64,000 nucleotides of DNA from Setoptus koraiensis (taxonomy: Eukaryota; Arthropoda): NCBI GenBank assembly GCA_048013815.1, contig CM106586.1, positions 12,090,001 to 12,154,000 on the forward strand, in the 5' to 3' direction. How positions within the stretch are numbered: position 1 is the stretch's first letter; each line of letters starts with the position of its first letter. A model generated the notes under the pieces. It was not told the DNA's origin and ran no database searches. It saw only the letters and a list, made by a program, of their open reading frames with translations. The position numbers were made by a program, and so were the translations under genes. Below, one piece after another: positions 44,601 to 54,035 of the stretch.

Positions 44601-45202
44601 TGGAATCAAGTCACAATTCTGTTCTTGAATCTCAACAACGATCCATGTCGGATCAATTGGATTTTCTCAATCAGATAAACAAAAAATTACGCGATGAAAA
44701 TGACGAACTTATCACTGAATTGACTAACAAGGATCAACAGATACAACGACTGAGTAATATTATTGATTTGCATGAGACACCGCCAGAAAGTTTGAAAATA
44801 GAAACAGGCCGTTCGTTGTTAGATCATGCATTGCATCATCAATTAAAACAAAATCAATCAACGACGACAACACTCAACAATCATCAACAACCGTTAAACG
44901 TTCGCAATAATTTAGAGAATCGAAATAACAACAACAACAACAACAACGGTTGTGGTGGCATTAATAGGGGAACCGCTATAGGATTGGAAAACTCAAATCA
45001 AGTGACCAATTCTAATGCCAATTCAAACTCTCAACTACAAACAGCAATTTTAAGCAATAGTAATACGACCAGCACTACCACAACCCAAACAAGTGCAACT
45101 ACAACAGGTGCACCTACAAAGAGGCAATCAAATAGTAGGTTCAAGCAACGTCGTAATGAATATCGTGGCGGAAGACAGGGCTACAGACAACGGCCAACAT
45201 AG
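38814..45202 (+). CDS. Ninein/ninein-like (Bsg25D-type) centrosomal protein with giant low-complexity N-terminus
   Basis: Two coding exons, 38814-44188 and 44320-45202, joined across GTAAGT/ACTAG in phase, for 2085 residues. Residues 1-860 are Gln/Asn/Ser-rich with long Q runs (about 195-222). EF-hand pair at about 868-935: the first loop is degenerate (NVGLDGYLNIDEL) and the second is canonical (DTDQDGRVGFDEF), followed by LFKQQQ. A second low-complexity stretch follows. A third region at about 1653 (FFKLDPNKRGFIESRDLINYWES) leads to LSSRLEDEL and a coiled coil (LRENVNEANSRAAILANEIDEHHAKLE) that closely follows ninein's RSDLDKAEKLKSLMASEVDDHHA segment. The tail is polyAsn and Arg/Gly-rich. 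Ninein anchors microtubule minus ends at centrosomes. Vertebrate and fly forms have EF-hands near the start and a far longer coiled coil, so the layout here is unusual. The start is the first ATG after a different-frame stretch and may lie further upstream. Confidence 0.85.
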
Positions 45203-45796
45203 TGGAGCCTCACAGATTGACTTGATCGACAACAGTCGTTGAATTGTACACTAGATACTATACAAAGAAAACAACATTATTTTTATTCTCACAACTCACC
45301 CACCTAACAGCTAAATGTGATCTTTTGTACATATAAGTAAAAAATCAATCATCAAATTCGCATTTTTATTCGTTCCTCATTCTCTGGCTCTCATGGCTTG
45401 ACTTTCATCTTCGTAATACGTAATTGTGAGATTTTTTTAATTTCTGACAATCCACGCCGAGTCCATAAATTCCTAGATCTCTTGCTTGCCATATTCAATG
45501 ATATTTATCACTAGATTCATGCCATTTTGGTGAATTCTATATGATCTTCAGTAATGCCAATTGCCGCGGTATATTGGTGCTCGAATTGGTCGCCCAGATT
45601 TTTTTTTATTTTGTGCGCATACCGCGAGAATATAAAATATCGCATCGCCGACACAGCAAGTTGTTTACATGTGCAATGCTTTTGTGTTGCTGTGTTTGCT
45701 GATGTCCACCTATCATTCCTGTGGAAATAAAAATATATTAATGACTGGACTTTTTTATTGGAAATACAAGACTCCAAAAAATATTACGATAGTACC
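45203..45796. other. Gap between the ninein-like gene and VPS11
   Basis: Holds the 3' end of one gene and the promoter of the next. The minus-strand 86-residue frame here has no recognised domain and overlaps the VPS11 leader. No further gene is supported. Confidence 0.45.
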
Positions 45797-48652
45797 ATGG
45801 CCTTCTTGCAATGGAGGAAATTCCAATTTTTTGAGAGCTCCTTTCTGAAAGATACAGAATTGAATGAGCTCTTACTTTGCTCTCAATCACAATCTGGAGT
45901 GACCCCAGCGTCCATTACTTGCTCTACCTCTGGAAGGGGAGTTGTCATAATAGGTGATGCCAACGGATTTGTTCATATAATCAACAAACAACAAAACGTT
46001 CGTCTGTTCAGAGCTAATCAACGAACAACTAGTCATATAAAACAAATCCCTCGACAACCATATCTCATAACATGTGGATCAGACTCAGAGGGAATCAATC
46101 CGCTAATCAAAATTTGGAACCTGGACAAAATGGATCGAATGAACCAACCTACATGTACAAGAGTTATTAGAGCCAATAGTGGGTTCCTTCAGCCCTCAAA
46201 CGTCACATGTTTCGACTGTAACGATAGCATGACGCTTCTCATTGTCGGTTACCAAAATGGACAAGTAGTTGTATTCCGTGGAGACGTTTCCAGACAACGC
46301 TACTCTAAATCAAACAAACCCGTAGAGATCAGTCAGCATCCCATAACTGGTATTTGTATTCGCGAGGACCCTCATCAGCATGATAAACCCGTGCTTACAG
46401 GTATACAGAGTTATCTCTATCAAAACTCCACTAAGGATAAGGATTCGTCCGCGTTTGTAGCGACAGTGGAGGAGATCTTTTTTCTCGAAGTGACCGACAA
46501 ATCATGTTCAAAATTCCAAATAGACTCTATAGGAAGTAAACCCAAATGCTGTTGTCTCATGAATGACGCGAAAAATCTTAGTGATAGCCTATTTGCTGTG
46601 GGCCGTGATAATGCTGTTTATTTCTACCAGACAGACGGAAGAGGCCCTTGCCTGGCTTTCGAGGGAAAAAAGCTTATTCTGTACAAATTCAAAAACTATC
46701 TGGTAGTTGTAAGCCACGATAAAAGTAGTCAAAGTTTGAGAATGGAATTTGGAAATAGACGTTCATCAACAGAACAAACCGAGAAAGACTTGGTGAAAAC
46801 AGTTAATCTAAACATATATGACATACAGAATAAATACATAGCCCATACTTCCATAGTTCCAGAAGTGTTGGAGATTTTTAGCGAATGGGGAATACTATAT
46901 CTCATCTGTAAAAATGGTCAATTAATGGTATTTCAAGAACGCGATACCCAAACAAAACTAGAGGCTTTATTTACACGCAATCAATTCGGTCTAGCGATTG
47001 ACATTGCGAAATCTCATTTGTATACGGATGACGCTTTAGCTGATATTTTTAAACAATATGGAGACCATCTGTATAAGAAAGGTGATTATGATGCCGCCAT
47101 AACACAATATATAAAAACTATCGGACACTCTGAGCCTAGTTATGTGATAAAAAAGTTTCTAGATTCACAAAGAATACACAATCTGACTGGCTATCTGGAA
47201 GCTTTGCACAAGAAATCTTTTGCCAAGCAAGATCATACTAAATTACTGCTCAATTGCTACTCTAAACTCAAAAATGAAAATCAATTGAAGGAATTTATCG
47301 AATCTTATGAGAAGGGAAACATAGAATTCAATCTAGAAACGGCTATTAAAGTATTGAGAGATGCCGGTTTTCATGAGATTGCCATATATTTAGCGAAGCA
47401 ACATAAGAACTATGAATGGTATTTCAGGGTACAGATGGAAGATGGTGGTGATGTTTTGTCAGCCTTGGAATACATGAGATCAATGAACAATCTAGACGAG
47501 ATGGCACTTTATATGAGAAAATATGGCAGATCAATGTTGAAGGAGGAACCTGATCAGACGATCGATATTATCAAGAACATGTGTCTGAAAAGTCATGAAA
47601 ACAAAAATTCATCGGTTCACAGCCAAAACAGTCAAGAGGAATCGTCGATTCACTCAAATTGTAAAATTTACCCGGAGGAATTCTTTCACATATTCGTAGA
47701 TAATAATGAGCTGTTTGTAAAACTGCTCGAACAAATTGTGACGGACGAATTCGGTTCGGAGTTTGCCACAAAGGGTGTACACAATTTACTTTTAGAATTA
47801 TATCTACACTCTTGGCGAAAACAAAATGACGACTATCTAATGAAAAATCTTACCTCAGAGAAGATAATGAAACTGCTATTGAAGCCCGACGGTAGCTACG
47901 ACCTGGAACAAGCATTGATATTGTGTCGCAGTAACAATTTCTTAGAGGGTCTGCTGCACCTTTATAAAAGGGCTAAATTATATAATCTTATACTTCAATA
48001 CTATATCGATCAGAACGATAGTGTTAAGATTATGAAAACTTGCGATGAGAACGGCGATGAGGACCCAAGCTTATATGTATCAGCCTTGATGCATTATTCA
48101 AAGACTGGCGATAAAAGATTAACGCAGATCTTGAATTCAATAGAAAATAAGAAGTTGTTACCTCCCACAATGGTCATCGACATGCTGCTTGAAGGTGATC
48201 AAAATCAATTGGGAACCATTAAAGATTACATACTCAGAGTGCTCGGCAGAGACTATGAAAAGATCATTGATAACGAGCGACTTATTGACCATTATGAAGA
48301 TGATACTGAAAAGATCAGGCTACAAATAGAGGAACTCGAAAATCATTTGCGCGTCTTCCAACCTTCGAAGTGTGCCGCTTGTGGAAATGGATTGGACATT
48401 CCTTCGGTGCACTTCCTGTGCTCACATTCTTATCACCAGATCTGTTTCCATAGTTATTCGGCCGAAAACGACGAATGTCCAATATGTATTACCAACAATA
48501 AGAAACTTCTGGGTGCTATTGAGTCTCACGAATCTATGAGAATGACTTTAGATAAGCTCGAGCAACAATTGGTGACATCTAGCGAGGATACGTTCAATGT
48601 TGTGGCGAAATTCTTTAGTTATGGTCTCATCAAAAACGATGTACATGATTGA
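45797..48652 (+). CDS. VPS11: VPS11, core subunit of HOPS and CORVET tethering complexes
   Basis: One exon, 951 residues (human 941). I start at 45797, not at the in-frame ATG 39 bases earlier, because ACCATGGCC is a strong Kozak site and MAFLQWRKFQFFE matches the family start MAAYLQWRRFVFF. The N-terminal third is a WD-like propeller (INPLIKIWNLDKMD, DGRGPCLAFEGKKL). DTQTKLEALFTRNQFGLAI opens the alpha-solenoid, which carries the conserved GDHLYKKGDYDAAITQYIKTIG and EPSYVIKKFLDSQRIHNL. A C-terminal RING-like zinc domain (about 859-897) has CAAC, HFLCSHSYHQIC and CPIC. The protein tethers endosomes and lysosomes before fusion and acts as a scaffold with VPS16/18/33. It appears intact and intronless, which is odd for a gene this long. 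Confidence 0.97.
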   Translation: MAFLQWRKFQFFESSFLKDTELNELLLCSQSQSGVTPASITCSTSGRGVVIIGDANGFVHIINKQQNVRLFRANQRTTSHIKQIPRQPYLITCGSDSEGINPLIKIWNLDKMDRMNQPTCTRVIRANSGFLQPSNVTCFDCNDSMTLLIVGYQNGQVVVFRGDVSRQRYSKSNKPVEISQHPITGICIREDPHQHDKPVLTGIQSYLYQNSTKDKDSSAFVATVEEIFFLEVTDKSCSKFQIDSIGSKPKCCCLMNDAKNLSDSLFAVGRDNAVYFYQTDGRGPCLAFEGKKLILYKFKNYLVVVSHDKSSQSLRMEFGNRRSSTEQTEKDLVKTVNLNIYDIQNKYIAHTSIVPEVLEIFSEWGILYLICKNGQLMVFQERDTQTKLEALFTRNQFGLAIDIAKSHLYTDDALADIFKQYGDHLYKKGDYDAAITQYIKTIGHSEPSYVIKKFLDSQRIHNLTGYLEALHKKSFAKQDHTKLLLNCYSKLKNENQLKEFIESYEKGNIEFNLETAIKVLRDAGFHEIAIYLAKQHKNYEWYFRVQMEDGGDVLSALEYMRSMNNLDEMALYMRKYGRSMLKEEPDQTIDIIKNMCLKSHENKNSSVHSQNSQEESSIHSNCKIYPEEFFHIFVDNNELFVKLLEQIVTDEFGSEFATKGVHNLLLELYLHSWRKQNDDYLMKNLTSEKIMKLLLKPDGSYDLEQALILCRSNNFLEGLLHLYKRAKLYNLILQYYIDQNDSVKIMKTCDENGDEDPSLYVSALMHYSKTGDKRLTQILNSIENKKLLPPTMVIDMLLEGDQNQLGTIKDYILRVLGRDYEKIIDNERLIDHYEDDTEKIRLQIEELENHLRVFQPSKCAACGNGLDIPSVHFLCSHSYHQICFHSYSAENDECPICITNNKKLLGAIESHESMRMTLDKLEQQLVTSSEDTFNVVAKFFSYGLIKNDVHD

Positions 48653-49238
48653 AATAATTGAATACCTGTAGTTACGACTGTGTTAATTTTTTGTTACGGG
48701 CGAATAATAATAATCGACCAACTTTTGGTGCCATTGATTGGTGTTTATAAGACTATATAATTGAAATTACCCGAATCGTATCTACGAGAGGGCTCAATAA
48801 ATTCTCTTTTCTAACTCATGTTCCGAACAAAATTGATTCTTTCATTTGTTTGGCAATTATCGTGTGATGAAGCTTAAAAAGGGTTGTCAATATAGAGATT
48901 CAAGTGCATTTCGCGGAGACTTAGATTGACTCTGACGAGGCAGCAAAATCTGACAAGGGCTAAAGAATCAACATGGGCTGCGCAAAACATGTCATTATTA
49001 GGGTATCTCGCAAGAAGGATGGCTCAACTAAATGAGAGAATATGTCAAAAAATGGATCGCGACAACAATTGAGTTCGATAATAGAAGCCCGAAAGGTATC
49101 AAAAAAGAAACAATTTAGCGAGTAACTTGTTGATAGAACTGAACGATGAAACGTAAAGTGGGCAAGTTTAGATAATAAATATGATTAGTTTCTCTTTTGT
49201 GTGTCACTACAATTCAATTTCAGGTCAATGCTTATATG
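48653..49238. other. 3' intergenic space between convergent VPS11 and AdipoR genes
   Basis: AATAAA at 48796-48801 is a likely VPS11 cleavage signal. No gene or regular repeat was seen. Confidence 0.6.
48796..48801 (+). terminator. Poly(A) signal AATAAA, VPS11
   Basis: Lies 144 bases after the VPS11 stop in AT-rich sequence. Confidence 0.5.
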
Positions 49239-50180
49239 TTATATTAAACCATAATCAGCTTGACGTTTAACAAAGCTAGCCAGTCCACTTATTCCGTAGA
49301 AGTGCACCAATGTAGCCGCAGATACAAACACATGAAATAATTGATGACTGTGAAACCATATATCACAACGGCCAGGAAAGTAGCGTTCGGGTATCCGGAA
49401 GGCATATAGCATTGTTCCAATGAGATATAGTGCACCCATTGCCAATAGGCGATAAAATGAATATCTCAATGAGGCTTCAATGAAAAAAGCGTCGTAATTT
49501 AGTGATAGCCAATGGAAGGCCGGTATAACGCCGCTAGTGCCAAATAATATAAATACTGAAACTCTTAACCAGCGATACGATTGTTGATTGAATTTGTCTT
49601 GCATTAATATATTGACACCAATTAGGCCCATTGTTATGACACATATCAAATAGATTAACTTCAATGTTTGATATTGATAGAAGCCGTAGTGGATCCAAGG
49701 AACAAATGAAAACGTTATGAGTGATATAATACCACAATAGTCCATGCGACTACACAACTTTGAAATGTGTTCCGAATGGCAATTAAATGTATGATACAAT
49801 GATGATATAATATGGCATGCTGTTGCGCTGGCCAAAAACAAGCCAATTATCCATTTGTCTAGGGGTGGTAATATCGAATGAAATAATTGTAGACACAATT
49901 GGGCAAAATATAGGCCACCAATTAGATGCGTCCAAATATTGACAGTTTCGTTATGCAATTGAAATATTGATCTAATACACACCATAAAAGAATAAGTGGG
50001 TCTTCTATGGCCACAATGGAGATAATGATTCTCCTTGAGCCATTCGGGTTGCTCTCTATATTCTGTTGTTGCGCATTCTGCCTTACTAAATTCGTCTAAG
50101 AACTCGAGAGAGACGTGCTTCGTTTTGTACACTAATTTTCTCATCTCTCTTGATGGTGGTTGTTGCTCTCGTTGCTTCAA
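49239..50180 (-). CDS. Adiponectin receptor (PAQR1/2 type)
   Basis: One exon, 313 residues. PEWLKENHYLHCGHRRPTYS and FQLHNETVNIWTHLIGG match the AdipoR N-terminal domain. Seven hydrophobic segments follow. The zinc-site residues of AdipoR1 are all present: Ser and His130 in SSLYHTFNCHS, Asp147 in RMDYCGI, and His279 and His283 in WFHSHQLFHVFV. RIPERYFPGRCDIWF is closer to AdipoR (RIPERFFPGKFDIWF) than to PAQR3. AdipoR proteins are seven-helix membrane proteins with an inward N-terminus and ceramidase activity. Worm and fly members keep membranes fluid and act in metabolism, and that role is the likeliest here. The N-terminal tail is shorter than the vertebrate one by about 60 residues. Confidence 0.93.
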   Translation of the reverse strand: MKQREQQPPSREMRKLVYKTKHVSLEFLDEFSKAECATTEYREQPEWLKENHYLHCGHRRPTYSFMVCIRSIFQLHNETVNIWTHLIGGLYFAQLCLQLFHSILPPLDKWIIGLFLASATACHIISSLYHTFNCHSEHISKLCSRMDYCGIISLITFSFVPWIHYGFYQYQTLKLIYLICVITMGLIGVNILMQDKFNQQSYRWLRVSVFILFGTSGVIPAFHWLSLNYDAFFIEASLRYSFYRLLAMGALYLIGTMLYAFRIPERYFPGRCDIWFHSHQLFHVFVSAATLVHFYGISGLASFVKRQADYGLI

Positions 50181-53100
50181 TTGATTGATATGCTTAATTG
50201 ATAATTGATATGATGTTTTCTTGATTTTATTTGCGTTGACTTTGTTCGCGCCAATTGACGGGCCAGTCGTTCGATATCTGATATTTGTGAAGTGTTTTTG
50301 TTTTGTTTTTTATAGATTCGCGGGGTATTTATAAGCTAGTGTGATATGGTGGTAGAGGTTCCGGTGGTGACGTTCGCTAATCGATTTAACGTGCGTTCGT
50401 AGTGTGCTGAAGATCTCACACCACTGACGCAATCAGGCACTGATGTAATTTAGCTGCTGTTGTTATTGTGGTAGTTTTTGTTGTTGTTGTTGTTATTGTG
50501 GTAGTTGTTGTTGTCGTAGTTGTTGTTGTCGTTTCAGTTGTAGCTCCACTTGGGCTCGCTTGTTTTGCTTGCTCCCTAATATGTTTTCTATCACGAGTAT
50601 AAATTGCCTCCGTGGCTCGAGTAGAATCTTGTAAATTTGTTTATGTTTTTTGCATCTATTGTATTCTAATGATCAATATTTTCATCTGATAAACACACTT
50701 GAAACAGACCAAATGTAACTTTGGCACAACACACACGCACACAATATAAGCATAAACACACACACACACACAGACTCGCAAACAACAGTCTAACTAACTA
50801 ACATGTTGTTGTTATTGTGACCAACATTTGCTAATTGCGCTCATGCATGCTGGCAAATCGGCAATCTGGCTGACGTATAAACTAACGCAAATTACAGCTA
50901 ATATAATGGTGCTGTTCGAATGGGATCGAAGCCAGCAGAGCTGTTCGCAGTGTGAGCTGGAGAGAGACGAACGAACGAACTAACTAACTGACGAATATAC
51001 GAATAAACCGATGAACGAAACTGCTCAAAGCTCAAAATAATATTCGAAGGAGGGACTAAAATCTGCACATAAACATCGACATTGGTTTGATTGTACGCGC
51101 AACAAGCTATCTGGATGGCTGGCTGGCTAGCTAGCTTGCTGGCTGACTGACTATAAGTTACGTTACGTTGAAATGTTTCTTTTAGACTATTGACATCATT
51201 ATGTTCACAAGTGTTATACAAATAGAGAACAGGTTGAACTTGTCGATGCTTGCCTAAACAACAACAACGACAGCAGCGGCAACAACAACAGCGCGAGAGA
51301 TAACTATTATAATAGTAATATTTATGATAGTTACTTTACAAGACGTGAGACGTAATTATAAATTAATAATAATATTACTATTCAATCCGCAGCTCATATA
51401 CTGAAGCCACTGTGCATGTGTCTAACCGAAGCTTAGCCAATAGCACACCTACAAAACAGGTATCGCATTTCAACCATTTATACAACTATGAGAACTTCAA
51501 CGCAACAAACTCTTGTAAAATGGCTCAAGAAGTGAGAGAAAAAATAACAAGAAACAAAAAGTTTCATAAAGGCCATCCATAGATTGAGTGACATCCTTGC
51601 CCAATGATGTTTTTTCCCATTGGCTTGGCGTCTTCCATCACCGTGGCATCTACCGACTTACTGGTGAAGCTTACATAAGAACAACGTCCGGATATCTATC
51701 GCGTCTATCTATACGGTATAAACGGCGATAGGCGATAATGTTTGTATCGTCAGAGAATCAAGCCATTGACGTCAACCGACAAGTGTTCGCTAAACTGCTA
51801 TTTTTTTTTTCTCTCTCTCTCTCTCTCTTTCTATCCCCGTTGGTGCATGAATTTGTTTGTTCTTGCAGTTTGAAACAGCAGTTAGTTTGACTACACCAGG
51901 GCAGTATCCATACACACACTTCAGTTAATCATTAGATTAGTCTTAAACGGGTTCAACTAACTGAACTTGAATGCAAATACTTGATCTTGGCAATGATTCT
52001 GTGCAACCATTCTACGCAACCTTTCATTGGTATATCTGCCTCTCTGGATAAAACCCTCCGGATAGCTCGGCCAGCGTCAGTGTTCGAAGAAAAAAGAAGT
52101 AGCGTAGTTAGTAATTATTTCAATTCGGATAATTCATTATACAAATTATTAATGTTGTAACACTCGCCTGATTTACACACACACACACACACACACTCAC
52201 TGTCAGCCACTAACCTGCTGAACTAGCTTACCAAAGAATGGCCCATGAGCAGTGTTAGTATGTTAGTTGTATATTTTGGCCATCCAACCGCTAATGGGCA
52301 TTATCCGAAGCCACTGTTGTAATGCTCTTATGGACACTAGCTATGCGTTTTTGCATGTGCGAATTTCCACGAATAATAACGTCCACAACTGAACCTAAAG
52401 CTAAAAAACTAAATCTAAATATCATAGAGAGAAACGTTGAATGGTAAGTTAAAGATCGACTGTTAACGCTGCTACCAATCCAATTTAATAGTAGTGTGTC
52501 AATCACACCTGTATACAGCTTATGTAAGGCGCTGCTAGTTGGCTGGTTGTTTCGTTCGTTCTCATACACTACCCTTATGCTAGCCTCACGACAGACAGGT
52601 AAGAGAGATTGAGAAGAAATTGATTAGTCTAACGAAACCACTATAACAGAATATCACAGCACCTATAGCGAGAACGCACATTTATGAAATGTACGCAACA
52701 CCTCGTTCGTCTACGTATACTGCCCGGTATATCGGCCTACATGGAAGCTCCATATCTACATAGTTACTTCCAATGGCCAGCAATAGGTCATACAACAACG
52801 GTTCGTAGTAGCAAGTAAACAAGATTCCGCCATTGATCCTTTCTAATAATGCCACCAATCTCGTTAGAGTGTATTGACAACAGACCGCTGGATATTTCAT
52901 CATTAAGCAAACGATAAGTTGATTTAGTTGATCTTATCTGTTGTGTGCCTTTGCAGTCTTGTTCGTGTCTCCCTCATTGTTGTTGCTGTTATGACATGAT
53001 TCCTTTGTATAGATATCGTGTATCGTGTACGAATAGCCAAAATATTCTAGATATGTATAATGATGATAGTTTTTCTGGTGACTCTGGATGGCAACAGTGC

Positions 53101-54035
53101 TGTAGCTGTGGTTTTGGTTTTTGTTGTTGTATAATGTGCATAGTGAATACAAGAAAATGTACGTATACGAACACTTTTTCTCTCTAGTTTTGAACGCTAT
53201 TTTTTGTTAATCAGTAGTAGTGGTTGTACGTGATTAAGTGCAGCGCCAGCCAGACAGTGTCGTATATCTCGTTTCGCTTGACCCTTTGTTGGCCATGAAC
53301 CTTCCGTAGTTAAGTACCTTTAATATAGCTACAATGCGAGCTACATTTAGAAATTGTTACTGCTAGCATTTCTGCTAGTTGAAGTAGTAGTTGTAATAGA
53401 AGTAGCATATCGTTGTGTGTCAAAATTAGATAGACTGGTTGCTAAAATAAGTCAATGCTGTCTTCTGTCAATCGCTCAGCCATCGTTGAGCAAATGTGAG
53501 TCGATTATTTTCACATTCAGTTAGTTAGGTAGTGTAGACAACTAAACTTGTAACTCAATTTAGTCAGAAAGTAGTCAAGCTGAATGATATCGCTTCTCGA
53601 GCTCATTTCTATTCTTATCATCAGACATTTTCTTATAATAGGCATCAAAACTATCTGGCATATATTTCTCAAATTCTATTTAAGACTTGTTATTGACCAA
53701 TCAACAATTCGAGCAGCTCTCCCAACCACTATTTTAAAACATTCAATAGAAGTTTATAACACGCGTTTCATAATAACGTTCGCTCCCAATAGAACTCAAA
53801 ACAAATCATTCAAATAACTTGACCAAACTAACAATATGACAAGCGATTCCATGTGGTATAATGCGAGACAAGGATAAATGGGAAATAGTTCCACGATTGA
53901 CTAAGATGCACTTAAATAGATGCAATCTGTTCTTCTCCATGTTTATTGGATAATAATAATCATACACGATATTAACAATATACTGATCAAAACTTGTTCG
54001 ACCTAAATTTACATTTCCATATACAATTGAATATA
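50181..54035. other. 3.9-kb gap with no supported gene
   Basis: Contains the upstream region of the AdipoR gene and the 3' flank of the USP gene, with a GTT/GTAGTTGTTGTTGTC run (50455-50535), (CA)n at 50756-50771 and 52178-52197, and a CT run at about 51809-51830. ORFs of up to about 107 residues lack family likeness. TTTATT at about 53941 may be the USP poly(A) signal (minus strand). Confidence 0.5.

Noticed and set aside
45517-45777. 86-residue minus-strand ORF upstream of VPS11
   Set aside because: No domain recognised, overlaps the VPS11 leader; too weak to call.
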